A stretch of 64,000 nt of DNA from Ramlibacter alkalitolerans (lineage in GTDB: Bacteria > Pseudomonadota > Gammaproteobacteria > Burkholderiales > Burkholderiaceae_C), in contig NZ_JAEQND010000012.1 in the NCBI RefSeq assembly GCF_016722765.1, positions 1 to 64,000 on the forward strand. Reading direction: 5' to 3'. Positions 28,176 to 36,404 of this stretch are shown here, one piece after another. The notes under the pieces are model-generated. The model saw only the letters and a program-made list of their open reading frames with translations. It ran no database searches and was not told the DNA's origin. The position numbers and the translations under genes were made by a program. Position 1 is the stretch's first letter. Each line of letters starts with the position of its first letter.

Positions 28176-29075
28176 TCAACCCGCCCACGGCTGGATGCGG
28201 AACGTCTCCAGCAGGAAATCGATCAGCACGCGCACCTTGGGCGTGAGGTGCTTGCGGCTCGGATACACGGCGTAGATTCCCAGCTCGCGCGAGCGGTACT
28301 GCGGCAGCAGTTCCACCAGTTCGCCCGCGCGCAGGTGCGGGCCCACCATGAACGAAGGCTGCAGCACGATGCCCCGGTGCTGCAAAGCGGCGGCAATGCA
28401 GGTGTCGCCGCTGTTGGTGCGCATCCGCGGCGTGACCTTCACCGTGACCGATCCCTCCGGCCCCTCGAACACCCACTGCTCGCCGGTGGCCAGCAGCGTA
28501 TAGGCGACGACGCTGTGGGCGGAAACCTCGGACGGGTGCGCCGGCGTTCCGTGCCGCCGCAGGTATCCGGGCGAGGCGCACAGCATCATCCGGGTCGAAG
28601 CGAGCTTGCGGCTGACCAGCGACGACGTCGGCAGCTGCGCGATGCGCACCGCGAGGTCGTAGCCCTCGTCGACCAGGTCGACGATGCGGTCCGACAGGGT
28701 CACGTCCAGCACCACGCGCGGATGCTGCTCCAGGAATGCAGGCCACAAGGGCGCCAGCTGCAGCAGGCCGAAGCTGACCGGCACGTTGACCCTCAGCAGT
28801 CCGACCGCCTCGTCGGCGCGTGCGGTGACTTCCGCCTCCGCTTCCTGCAACTCGGCGAGCAGCTCCCGGCAGCGGGCATGGAACACCTCGCCTTCGACCG
28901 AGAGTGACAGCTTGCGCGTCGTGCGATGGAGCAGCCGCACGCCCAGCCTCGCCTCCAGGTCGCCGACCAGCCGCGAGACGGCCGTCTTCGACACGTTCAG
29001 GGCCTCGGCGGCCCGCACGAAGCTGCCGGCATCCACGACGGCCGCGAAGGCGCGCATTTCCTCGAAGCGGTCCAT
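28176..29075 (-). CDS. LysR family regulator
   Basis: The 299-residue protein has a LysR helix-turn-helix (EALNVSKTAVSRLVGDLE, residues about 23-40) and an effector domain. The overall style (MDRFEEMRAF... LLHRTTRKLSL) is that of the CrgA/AaeR-like group that usually represses a divergent oxidoreductase. Its divergent neighbour is the F420-dependent-type oxidoreductase at 29196, with a palindrome between them. Confidence 0.88.
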   Translation of the reverse strand: MDRFEEMRAFAAVVDAGSFVRAAEALNVSKTAVSRLVGDLEARLGVRLLHRTTRKLSLSVEGEVFHARCRELLAELQEAEAEVTARADEAVGLLRVNVPVSFGLLQLAPLWPAFLEQHPRVVLDVTLSDRIVDLVDEGYDLAVRIAQLPTSSLVSRKLASTRMMLCASPGYLRRHGTPAHPSEVSAHSVVAYTLLATGEQWVFEGPEGSVTVKVTPRMRTNSGDTCIAAALQHRGIVLQPSFMVGPHLRAGELVELLPQYRSRELGIYAVYPSRKHLTPKVRVLIDFLLETFRIQPWAG

Positions 29076-29139
29076 TCCCCATTGTCCCGGAATACGGGAC
29101 TCAGAAACCGTTTCGAGGCGGTTTATCTATTCGAAGTGA

Positions 29140-29151
29140 AACTTTAAAGTT
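29140..29151. promoter_or_regulatory. Perfect palindrome in the LysR/oxidoreductase gap
   Basis: AACTTTAAAGTT is a perfect 12-bp palindrome in the 120-base gap between the divergent LysR gene and the gene at 29196. It is AT-rich in GC-rich surroundings. The position suits an operator or promoter site for the LysR protein; this is inference. Confidence 0.45.
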
Positions 29152-29195
29152 CTCTTCATCGCAGCACGCGCTGCTCCACCCACCAGGAGAACCTC

Positions 29196-29828
29196 ATGAA
29201 GATCACTGTCATCGGCACCGGCAGCATGGGCTCGGCCTTCGTCCGCCAACTGACCGGCGCGGGCCACCAGGTCAGCGTCACCGCCCGCGATCCGTCCAAG
29301 GCGCAGCAGCTTGCCGCGGCGCATCCCGGTGCCCGTGCGGTTCCTGCCGCGGGCGCAGCCGAAGGCGCCGACGCCGTCGTGCTGGCCACCGGCTACGGCG
29401 ATGCGGCGTCCGGACTGCGTGCTGCGGGTGCCGGCGCCGGCACGGTCGTCATCGACATCACCAATCCGCTGACCGCCGACTACATGGGCCTGACCATCGG
29501 CCACGGCACGTCCGCGGCGGAGGAGATCGCCAAGGCGGTGCCCGGCGCGGAAGTCGTGAAGGCCTTCAACACCGTGTTCGCCCAGGTCCTCGCGGAAGGC
29601 CCGGACTTCGGTCAGGGCCGCCAGGTCGATGTCTTCGTCGCCAGCGACAGCGAACGCGCCAAGCAGACCGCAAGAGCGATCGCCGAGAGCCTCGGCTTCA
29701 ACGTGGTCGACGCCGGGCCGCTGAAGAACGCGCGCTATCTCGAGCCGGTGGCCGGCCTGAACATCTACCTCGGCTACGGCGCGGGGCAGGGCACGGCCAT
29801 CGCCCCGGTCTGGATCCGCAAGAACTGA
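29196..29828 (+). CDS. NADPH-dependent F420 reductase-like oxidoreductase
   Basis: ATG 29196 follows AGGAGA. The 210-residue protein has an N-terminal Rossmann motif (ITVIGTGSMGSAFVRQL) and the family pattern VVIDITNPLT... and VVKAFNTVFAQVL found in the F420-dependent NADP oxidoreductase (pfam03807) group. In bacteria that lack F420 such proteins are thought to use NAD(P)H and flavin or quinone-like partners. It is followed by a DoxX gene after 27 bases, and both are probably controlled by the divergent LysR protein. Confidence 0.82.
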   Translation: MKITVIGTGSMGSAFVRQLTGAGHQVSVTARDPSKAQQLAAAHPGARAVPAAGAAEGADAVVLATGYGDAASGLRAAGAGAGTVVIDITNPLTADYMGLTIGHGTSAAEEIAKAVPGAEVVKAFNTVFAQVLAEGPDFGQGRQVDVFVASDSERAKQTARAIAESLGFNVVDAGPLKNARYLEPVAGLNIYLGYGAGQGTAIAPVWIRKN

Positions 29829-29855
29829 ATCCCCGCAACATCCCAGGAGCATTCC

Positions 29856-30302
29856 ATGAACTCGTCCTTCTTCCAACGCGTGCTGTCCACCACGGCCGGC
29901 CCGGGCGCACTGGCCCTGCGCATCCCCGTGGGCATCATCTTCGCTGCGCACGGTGCGCAAAAGCTGTTCGGCTGGTTCGGCGGCTACGGCCTCGAAGGCA
30001 CCGGCCAGTTCTTCGGTTCGGTGGGCCTGACGCCCGGCTACCTGATGGCACTGCTGGCCGGCCTGGTCGAATTCCTCGGCGGCCTGGCCCTGGTGTTCGG
30101 CCTGCTGGTGCGCCCGGCCGCCGCGGCGCTCGCCGGCGCCATGCTGATCGCGATCTTCAGCGTCCACATCGGCAAGGGCTTCTTCGCCGACAAGGGTGGC
30201 TACGAATACGCACTCGCCCTGTTCGCCGCCTCGGTCGCCCTGCTGTTCAGCGGTGCCGGCCGCTACTCGGTGGATCGGGCGCTCGCGCCCCAAGCCGCCT
30301 GA
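29856..30302 (+). CDS. DoxX family membrane protein
   Basis: The 148-residue protein has four transmembrane helices and the DoxX signature RIPVGIIFAAHGAQKLFGWF plus GLTPGYLMALLAGLVEFLGG. DoxX proteins are inner-membrane subunits linked to redox and thiol stress. It lies behind the F420-type oxidoreductase, a common pairing. Confidence 0.88.
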   Translation: MNSSFFQRVLSTTAGPGALALRIPVGIIFAAHGAQKLFGWFGGYGLEGTGQFFGSVGLTPGYLMALLAGLVEFLGGLALVFGLLVRPAAAALAGAMLIAIFSVHIGKGFFADKGGYEYALALFAASVALLFSGAGRYSVDRALAPQAA

Positions 30303-30310
30303 GGCTCGCA

Positions 30311-30332
30311 CGCGCGGCTCCCGAGCCGCGCG
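30311..30332. terminator. Strong hairpin between convergent DoxX and WrbA genes
   Basis: CGCGCGGCT and AGCCGCGCG form a perfect nine-pair stem with loop CCCG, located eight bases after the DoxX stop and just before the leftward WrbA stop. There is no T-run on the plus strand, so it may act as a bidirectional barrier rather than a classical intrinsic terminator. Confidence 0.5.
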
Positions 30333-30337
30333 GAGCC

Positions 30338-30940
30338 CTACCCGAAAAGCCGGCTCGCGATATTCGCGACGTGCCTGCCCTGGTAGCGCGCCATGCCCAG
30401 TTCCTGCAAGCTGGGCATGCGCTCGCCCTGGCCACCGGCGATCGTCGATGCGCCGTACGGGCTGCCTCCCTTGACTTCGTCGACGCCCACTTGCGTCTGG
30501 TCCGAATACGGCAGGCCCACGACGACCATGCCGTGGTGCAGAAGGGTGGGGATGAAGGTGAGGATGGTGCTTTCCTGCCCGCCGTGCTGGGTGGCGCTGG
30601 AACAGAACACCGAGCCCACCTTGCCGACGAGCGCGCCGGACATCCACAGCGCGCCGGTCTGGTCCAGGAAGTTGCGCATCTGGCCGCTCATGTTGCCGAA
30701 GCGTGTCGGCGTGCCGAAGATGATCGCATCGTAGTCGGCCAGTTCAGCGGGTTGCGCCACCGGCGCGGCCTGGTGCGCCTTGCCGCCGGCCTGCCGGAAG
30801 ACATCGTCCGGCACCGTCTCCGGGACGCGCTTGATCTCCACCTGCGCACCGCGGACCTGGCCCGCTCCTTCGGCGACGGCCTTCGCCATCGCCTCGATGT
30901 GGCCGTAGAAGCTGTGATAGAGCACGAGGATTCTTGACAT
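30338..30940 (-). CDS. wrbA: NAD(P)H:quinone oxidoreductase WrbA
   Basis: From ATG 30940 the 200-residue protein has the flavodoxin FMN loop ([20 protein letters not shown], residues 5-24), the WrbA segments [21 protein letters not shown] split by Gly residues, and [15 protein letters not shown]. WrbA reduces quinones by two electrons and protects from redox cycling. It stands with DoxX and the F420-type reductase in a small redox-defence group. Confidence 0.93.
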   Translation of the reverse strand: MSRILVLYHSFYGHIEAMAKAVAEGAGQVRGAQVEIKRVPETVPDDVFRQAGGKAHQAAPVAQPAELADYDAIIFGTPTRFGNMSGQMRNFLDQTGALWMSGALVGKVGSVFCSSATQHGGQESTILTFIPTLLHHGMVVVGLPYSDQTQVGVDEVKGGSPYGASTIAGGQGERMPSLQELGMARYQGRHVANIASRLFG

Positions 30941-31064
30941 GGGTTCTCCGCGTCGAGGCCCGCCGCATCGAGAGGTTGGCGGCGGAGGGCGGAAGTCTAG
31001 AAGGGAAGGCCCGCAGGTGGCAGGCGTCTCCAGCTGATTCAGCGCGCATTCCCGCCCCCGCTTC

Positions 31065-31149
31065 GTAGGCTGGCGGTGGAGCGCAGCGAAACCCCAGCGC
31101 TGCGCTGCGCTCGCGGACCGCTGGGGTTCCTTCGTCACCAACAGCCTAC
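31065..31149. repeat. Imperfect intergenic palindrome (REP-like)
   Basis: GTAGGCTGG at 31065 is matched by CAGCCTAC at the right end (31142-31149), and inner arms AAACCCCAGCG and CGCTGGGGTT pair as well. The whole can fold into a long hairpin. The segment GAGCGCAGCGAAACCC resembles a short palindromic repeat often scattered in betaproteobacterial genomes, so it is probably one copy of a dispersed family. Confidence 0.5.
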
Positions 31150-31208
31150 GCGCTTCCCGGCAGCGCCTGCGACCACCACTTCGATCTACCACGCCGCGTC
31201 CGCCATGA

Positions 31209-31337
31209 GCGCCTGCTCCGTCGTGCCGCGGTGGCGTGTGGCCGGGCGGGATCCAGGCGTCCCGGGCGCAGTCGAACAGCTACGTCGTGATGGAGGAGAT
31301 CAAGGAGAGCTTCGTGATCAAGGTGAAGCAGCGCTGA
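31209..31337 (+). pseudogene. Possible 3' remnant of a lost gene
   Basis: A short open frame without start codon ends at TGA 31335-31337 and reads like a natural C-terminus ([20 protein letters not shown]). Upstream in the same frame is a stop at 31206 and unspecific sequence. It may be the tail of a gene removed near the REP-like repeat. The parent family is not identified. Confidence 0.25.
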
Positions 31338-31385
31338 CCGGCGCGCGGGCGCCCGCGCGCCCGGCCGACCAGGCCGCGAGGTGCC

Positions 31386-31610
31386 TCACTCGTCGCGCTT
31401 GCGGCCGTTGCCATCCAATCCCTGCAGGACCCCGGCCGCACCGTCGACGGCTTGCCGGGCGTCGCGGCAACGCTGCACGCTGGCCTGCCACGCGGCCCAC
31501 AAGGATCCGTCGTGCCCCGGCGTGCCCGGCAAGCTGTCTTTCACCCGGCTCCAGGCAGCGCGCTCGGCGGCGATGGCTGCGGTCAGTTCTTCGTGGGGAT
31601 CGGGTTGCAT
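31386..31610 (-). CDS. Small hypothetical protein
   Basis: A 74-residue soluble helical protein from ATG 31610, with TTG 31643 as an alternative start giving 85 residues. Neither has a good ribosome-binding site. It is Ala- and Arg-rich with three Trp residues. It lies 77 bases after the EF-G-like gene and may belong to that operon. Function unknown. Confidence 0.4.
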   Translation of the reverse strand: MQPDPHEELTAAIAAERAAWSRVKDSLPGTPGHDGSLWAAWQASVQRCRDARQAVDGAAGVLQGLDGNGRKRDE

Positions 31611-31687
31611 GGTCGCATCATCGTACCGCTGCGGTGCGTACAAGGGGGGCGTGCTGGTCCATCACATCACGGAGACGTGTTCCTGCG

Positions 31688-32266
31688 TCATCGCTGCGCT
31701 CCCTGCGGGCTGCTGCCCGGTCCCTGCCCGTAGCGGGCCAGCGAGCACAGGATGCGCGCCGCCCCGTTGCTGCGTTCCAGCACCTGGGGCTCCAGTCCGA
31801 TCAGGTGCTCCAGCGGCGACTCCGTGCGCACGATCGTGCGCTCGCCCTGGACGGCGACCTGGCGCGGTCCCGTCGCGCGGTCCGCGAGGATCTGCAGCAG
31901 TTCCTGCCGGAACGAGCGCGGCGCGTCGACCCGCAGGGACATGACGGGCACCAGCACCGCGCCGGTCGCAGGGTCGACCACGCGATGCACGGTGGGCGTC
32001 CCGAACTCGATCGATTGCCCATACGCCTGCCGCAGCAGGCGTTGTGCCTGCGCGAGTGCGAGGCCGTTGCGGGCCAGGATCTGCCCGCCGGTCCCGAGGC
32101 GCAGGATGCGAAAGCGCTCGGGCCGGGACAGCCCGTCGAGGAGGCCCTGGGCGCACCATCCCGCGCGGCTTGCCTCGGTGGCGTGGACCACCTGCCGCAG
32201 CGGCATCAGGTCCAGCGTGTCGAAGGCCTCCATGTCGTGCCGGGTCAAGGTGACGGGAAAGCTCAT
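31688..32266 (-). CDS. Orphan protein with an EF-G domain V-like C-terminus
   Basis: The 192-residue protein lacks any GTPase motif. Its C-terminal half, from about residue 107 (VPVMSLRVDAPRSF) through IVRTESPLEHLIGL to ARILCSLARYG, follows the order of elongation factor G domain V (EPIMKVEV..., a charged helix, the second beta-alpha unit ending near a Tyr). The N-terminal half may correspond to a domain IV-like piece (GTPTVHRVVDP). It is translationally coupled to the universal stress protein upstream (ATGA overlap, AGGAGG site). A ribosome-related stress role is speculative. Confidence 0.55.
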   Translation of the reverse strand: MSFPVTLTRHDMEAFDTLDLMPLRQVVHATEASRAGWCAQGLLDGLSRPERFRILRLGTGGQILARNGLALAQAQRLLRQAYGQSIEFGTPTVHRVVDPATGAVLVPVMSLRVDAPRSFRQELLQILADRATGPRQVAVQGERTIVRTESPLEHLIGLEPQVLERSNGAARILCSLARYGQGPGSSPQGAQR

Positions 32267-33192
32267 GACATCCTCCTGGCCGCCGCAGGCACGGGCAGCG
32301 CGGTGTTCTTGCCGACGGCGGACGCCAGGCGGCGTGCCGCATGAGGGGCCGTGGCCGACAGGCAGCCGTCGGGCACCACGAGCACGTCGCTCGTGCCCCA
32401 GCTCAGGACGCGATGCGCCACGCTGCCGCAGAAGAAGTCCTCCCAGGCCGTCGTGCGCTTCTTGCCCAGCACCACGAGGTCGGCGCCGGTGTGCTCCTGC
32501 TGGATCACGGTCTGCCGTCCCGGGTCGCCCCGGCCGATGGCCGTCAGGACGCGGTTCCTGCGGGTGTCGAAGGAGTCGGTGAGCGACACGATCCGCTCGC
32601 GCGCATGCTGCAGGCAGCGCTCGCGGTAGGCGCGCACTGCGTGCTCCGGCGCCTCGGCGGAGCGGAGCTTCGATTCGTCCAGCGTGCTGATGGCGTGGAA
32701 GATCTCGAGTTCCGCGCTGGTGGCCAGGCCAGCGGCGAGCTTGACGAGCGCTTCCGACGCGGCGGAAAAATCGACCGCGACGAGCACGCGCTCATAGCTG
32801 GCGCCGCGCGCCTGGCGCACGACCAGCACCGGCCGCTGCAGGCGTCGCAGCAGCCGCAGCACGGGCTGGCCGCGGAAGAATGCGGCGGTCGAGCGCTCGT
32901 GGCGGTGCGGCAGCACCACCAGGTCCGTGCCTTGCGCTTGCGAGACGAGGTCTTCCAGCTTTCCCGACTCGATGGGCGCGGTGCGGACGCGCAACTCCAT
33001 CGTTTCCTCGAGCTGGCGGGCCGCGTTGGCGAGGCGCGAAGCGGCTGCGGGCAGGGCCTTCTGGCCGTGCGGAGGCACGTACATCAGCCTGACCGACGCA
33101 CGATGCGTGTCCGCGAGCTGCCAGGCCCGCTGGACCGCGACGTTCTCGCGCGCGGAAAGATCGGTGACGACCAGGATCGACTTGATGTTCAT
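32263..33192 (-). CDS. Two-domain universal stress protein
   Basis: The 309-residue protein from ATG 33192 contains tandem Usp domains: the first starts ILVVTDLSARENVAVQ and ends VLRLLRRLQRPVLVVRQ, the second starts VLVAVDFSAASEALVKLA and ends VLSWGTSDVLVVPDG. The second has a G-rich ATP-binding-type loop (LGKKRTTAWEDFFCGSVAHR). Such UspE-like proteins help survival under stasis or low oxygen. It overlaps the EF-G-like gene by four bases. Confidence 0.9.
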   Translation of the reverse strand: MNIKSILVVTDLSARENVAVQRAWQLADTHRASVRLMYVPPHGQKALPAAASRLANAARQLEETMELRVRTAPIESGKLEDLVSQAQGTDLVVLPHRHERSTAAFFRGQPVLRLLRRLQRPVLVVRQARGASYERVLVAVDFSAASEALVKLAAGLATSAELEIFHAISTLDESKLRSAEAPEHAVRAYRERCLQHARERIVSLTDSFDTRRNRVLTAIGRGDPGRQTVIQQEHTGADLVVLGKKRTTAWEDFFCGSVAHRVLSWGTSDVLVVPDGCLSATAPHAARRLASAVGKNTALPVPAAARRMS

Positions 33193-33269
33193 CGTGGGAC
33201 TTCCAGGGTGGCGCGGGCGCGGCGTCACGGCCGGCCCCGCAGGTTCACAGGCAAGGTGGCGCGCGGCGA

Positions 33270-33671
33270 CTACGTGACGTAGTCGCCGGTGGCCTCCGGC
33301 TGGAACAGGATCCCTTCGATCTGCGCCACCGTTTCCTCGCCCGCGGGGCCCACCCAGCGGGCAACCGCGCCGACGGACAGACCGAGCAGGCCCAGGCCCG
33401 CCGGCGAGAGCACGGAGATGGCGCCGGTGGCGGGCTCCGCGTCGGCGGGATAGCACACGGCCATCATGTGGCGACGCTGCAGCTTCAGGTCGCGGATGAC
33501 GAAGCGCGCATTCATCGTCACGACATCGGGAGGGATGCAGCGGGACGGCAGCAGTTCCGCCTCGTTCAGGATGTCAGCCAGCTCGGGGAAGGTCCCGGGA
33601 GCGGTGAACTTCTTCAGGCGGATGTAATCGAGCTCGGTGAGCTTGCGCTCGCCGCAATTCGGGGCACGCAT
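33270..33671 (-). CDS. rnk: Rnk-like nucleoside diphosphate kinase regulator
   Basis: ATG 33671 lies eight bases after GGAG; a GTG three codons upstream is less likely. The 133-residue protein has a short N-terminal helical part with LTELDYIRLKKF and a C-terminal GreA/GreB-type FKBP-like domain (ISVLSPAGLGLLGLSVG). This is the Rnk arrangement; Rnk binds RNA polymerase in the same channel as Gre factors. The C-terminus is longer than E. coli Rnk style. It heads the leftward stress operon. Confidence 0.8.
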   Translation of the reverse strand: MRAPNCGERKLTELDYIRLKKFTAPGTFPELADILNEAELLPSRCIPPDVVTMNARFVIRDLKLQRRHMMAVCYPADAEPATGAISVLSPAGLGLLGLSVGAVARWVGPAGEETVAQIEGILFQPEATGDYVT

Positions 33672-34257
33672 GGGAGGCACTCCATTCCAGTGCGAGCCGT
33701 CGCTGCAGGAAGCGGGCTCGCAGGTGCGCCGGGGCGATGCCCGGCGGTCGATGGATGGCGCTGAAAGGGAAAGAGGCGACCGCCGGGCTCAGGAAGGTGC
33801 GGGCGTTTGCTGCCGGCCCGCCCTGGTGCACGCGCGCAGGGCCACGCGCCGCGCCGCGAGGCGAAGAGCGAGGGAGGCGAACGTGAGAGGACCGGCGGTG
33901 TGTGCCATGCAGCCAGTATAGGCCGCATCGCCACGATCGCGGCCCAATCTGGCAAGCCACCGAGGGGCATTGCGCGCGCACTTGGTTGCACGCGCGGGGC
34001 CGCATAGACTGCGCTCGTGATTCGCGTCCGTCCCACCCGTTCGATCCTGCGCCAACGCGGCTGCATGCTGCGGGCTGCGCGTGGATGCGTGCCGGGTAGC
34101 GGCATGGCTGCGGGCGTGCCCGCACGCACGCCGGCACTTTCCTGAGCCCGGCGATTCCCTCCCAGCCGCGCACACCGAATCGCCGGGCACTCCAAGCGCA
34201 AGACCCTTTCCGCATCCGCGAACGTTCGCGGCCGCGGAATCGCCATGGAGTGTTGAA
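33672..34257. other. Intergenic region between divergent stress genes
   Basis: About 590 bases between rnk and the rightward universal stress gene. On the minus strand an ORF of 39 residues (33908 to 33789, hydrophobic-amphipathic N-terminus, Arg-rich) has a TATACT hexamer at about 33915-33920 upstream, so a small protein is possible but unproven. I looked for an FNR-type TTGAT-N4-ATCAA site and found none. No RNA gene recognised. Confidence 0.3.
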
Positions 34258-35247
34258 ATGCAAGCCACCCACGTGCAGCGTCCGCCGGGGCGCATCGTCA
34301 CGCGATCCGATACCGTCCATCCCAAGCCCCTCGTCGTGAGCCTTTGCGCGGCGTCGCCGGCCAGCCGCAACGCGACCTGGCGCGCCGCGCTCGTCGCGCG
34401 GGACCTCGGCGCCAGGCTGCACATCCTGCATCCGGCGCCGCGGGCGAGCATGGTTTCGCGCGAGCAAGCCTCCCTGCACGAACTCGCAGAGGACATCCGG
34501 CAACGCACGCGCGTGGACGTGAGCATCGAAGCGGTCGAGGGCAACGTGCTGCGGCACGCCGTGGCGGCATCGCGCGAGGCAGCCCTGGTGGTGCTTCCGA
34601 GCCTGCGCGCCAATCCCTTGCGCGAGTGGATCATGGGCACGCAGGCGGAGCGGCTGATCCGCCTGTGCCGCTCGCCCGTGCTGGTGGTCAAGCGCCCGGC
34701 GCTGCTCGCGTACCGGCGCGTGCTGGTGCCGCTGGACCTCGAGGACCACGCCGTGCCCCTGATCACCGTCGCGGCCTCGCTCTCGCGCGGTTCGCGCCTG
34801 GAGGTGCTGCACGCGCTCGATGACGGCGACGAACAGGTGCTGCAGGGCATGGACGGCGCCGACGAGGCCGTGCGCGGCTTCCGGCAGCACCGTGCGCAAG
34901 GTGCGTTCCTCGCCCTGCACCGGCTGATCGCGGCGGCCGAGGCCGGCGACGCCGGCGCCGAAGCCGCCATCGAGTTCGGCGAGGCACCGGCGGTGGTGCT
35001 GGCCCGCGCCCGCGCCTGGGACGCGGAACTGATGGTGATCGGCAAGGCGCAACGCGGGCTGCTGGCGAACTACTTCCTCGGCGGACTCACGCAGCGCATG
35101 CTGGCGCAAGCGCCCTCCGATGTGCTCGTGCATCCGGAGCGCCTCCCGCGCGCGGCGTCCGAATCCATCCCGGTGCAGCGCCCGATGCCGCAGCCGCTGC
35201 AGCCCGGCCCATGGGGCACCCTGGTGCGCTCGCAGGAGCCCGGTTAG
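34258..35247 (+). CDS. Two-domain universal stress protein
   Basis: The 329-residue protein from ATG 34258 has two Usp-like halves: the first (LVVSLCAASPASRNATW ... SPVLVVKRPAL) and the second (VLVPLDLEDHAVPLI ... MVIGKAQRGLLANYFLGG, a G-x-x-G nucleotide-binding-type loop). It has a polar N-terminal leader and a Pro-rich tail. Divergent from the rnk/Usp/EF-G-like group and likely part of the same stress response. Confidence 0.85.
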   Translation: MQATHVQRPPGRIVTRSDTVHPKPLVVSLCAASPASRNATWRAALVARDLGARLHILHPAPRASMVSREQASLHELAEDIRQRTRVDVSIEAVEGNVLRHAVAASREAALVVLPSLRANPLREWIMGTQAERLIRLCRSPVLVVKRPALLAYRRVLVPLDLEDHAVPLITVAASLSRGSRLEVLHALDDGDEQVLQGMDGADEAVRGFRQHRAQGAFLALHRLIAAAEAGDAGAEAAIEFGEAPAVVLARARAWDAELMVIGKAQRGLLANYFLGGLTQRMLAQAPSDVLVHPERLPRAASESIPVQRPMPQPLQPGPWGTLVRSQEPG

Positions 35248-35387
35248 CGCGCAGTCTTCGGCGCATCGAACGATGCCTGGTGCGCGTGCGCCGATCGGGG
35301 GAAACCCTGATCCGGTGCGCGCGTCGCGCGAAAGTCCACTCCGCGCGTTCCCTACAATGGCCGCCACGTACAACAAGGCTGGATGTG

Positions 35388-36404
35388 ATGGCCACCGAGA
35401 CGGAGACTCTCCTGGCCCTGTACCGGACGATGGTCCGCATCAGGGCATTCGAAGACGCGGCGGAAGTCGCGAGCCAGGGCGGCGTCAGCGCCTACGGCAT
35501 GACGGCCGCGGGAACGGCCAGCGTGCGCGGTCCGCTGCACCTGTCCACCGGGCAGGAAGCCGTGCCCGCCGGCGTCTGCGCGCACCTGCACGCTGACGAT
35601 TACCTGACCTCCACGCACCGCGGCCACGGCCACACGCTGGCCAAGGGCGCCGACCCGGTGCGCATGATGTGCGAGCTGTTCGGCAAGGCCAGCGGCTACA
35701 ACGGCGGCAAGGGCGGCTCCATGCACATCGCGGACTTCTCGGTCGGCATGCTGGGCGCCAACGGCGTCGTGGCCGCCGGCCTGCCGATCGCGGTCGGCGC
35801 CGCCCATGCGCAGAAGCTGCGCAAGCGCCACGGCATCACGGCCTGCTTCTTCGGCGACGGCGCGATCAATCGCGGACCGTTCGTCGAGGCGCTGAACTGG
35901 GCGCGGGTGTACGAGCTTCCCGTGCTGTTCGTGTGCGAGGACAACCGCTGGAGCGCCACCACCCCGAGCGGCCCGATGACGGCGGGCGAGGGCGCTTCGG
36001 CGCGCGCCGCCAGCCTGGACATTCCGGCCCTGCAGGTGGACGGCAACGACGTGGTCGCGGTGCATCGCGCTGGCGCGCAGCTGGTGGCGCAGGTGCGCGC
36101 CGGCGAAGGGCCGCGCCTGCTGCACGCCATCACGTACCGCGTCAAGGGCCATGTCTCGGTGGACCCGGCCGCGTACCGCGATCCGAAGGAACTGGAAGAA
36201 GCGCTGCGGGGCGACCCGATCGCCCGCGCGCGCGCGGCGTATCTCGCGCTGCCCGGTGCCGAGGCCGCGCACCTGCAGGCGATCGAGCGCGGGGCCGCCG
36301 ACGAGGTGCAACGCGCCCTTGCCGCGGCCGAGGCCGCGCCTTGGCCCGACCCCGCCAGCGCCTTCACCGATGTGCAGACCACGGGAGCCGGCCAATGGCG
36401 ATGA
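35388..36404 (+). CDS. Thiamine-diphosphate dehydrogenase E1, alpha subunit
   Basis: The 338-residue protein matches acetoin/pyruvate dehydrogenase E1 alpha (AcoA/PdhA type): HRGHGHTLAKG, GGKGGSMHIAD, and the ThDP motif GDGAINRGPF...CEDNRWS, where the usual NN pair reads DN. It decarboxylates a 2-oxo acid or cleaves an acyloin, with the beta subunit. The beta gene overlaps its end by ten bases. No E2 or E3 gene follows, unlike usual aco or pdh operons, so the electron and acyl acceptor is unclear. Confidence 0.88.
   Translation: MATETETLLALYRTMVRIRAFEDAAEVASQGGVSAYGMTAAGTASVRGPLHLSTGQEAVPAGVCAHLHADDYLTSTHRGHGHTLAKGADPVRMMCELFGKASGYNGGKGGSMHIADFSVGMLGANGVVAAGLPIAVGAAHAQKLRKRHGITACFFGDGAINRGPFVEALNWARVYELPVLFVCEDNRWSATTPSGPMTAGEGASARAASLDIPALQVDGNDVVAVHRAGAQLVAQVRAGEGPRLLHAITYRVKGHVSVDPAAYRDPKELEEALRGDPIARARAAYLALPGAEAAHLQAIERGAADEVQRALAAAEAAPWPDPASAFTDVQTTGAGQWR

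Noticed and set aside
33672-34257. FNR/ANR box controlling the stress genes
   Set aside because: No TTGAT-N4-ATCAA-like sequence with at most two mismatches was found by eye.
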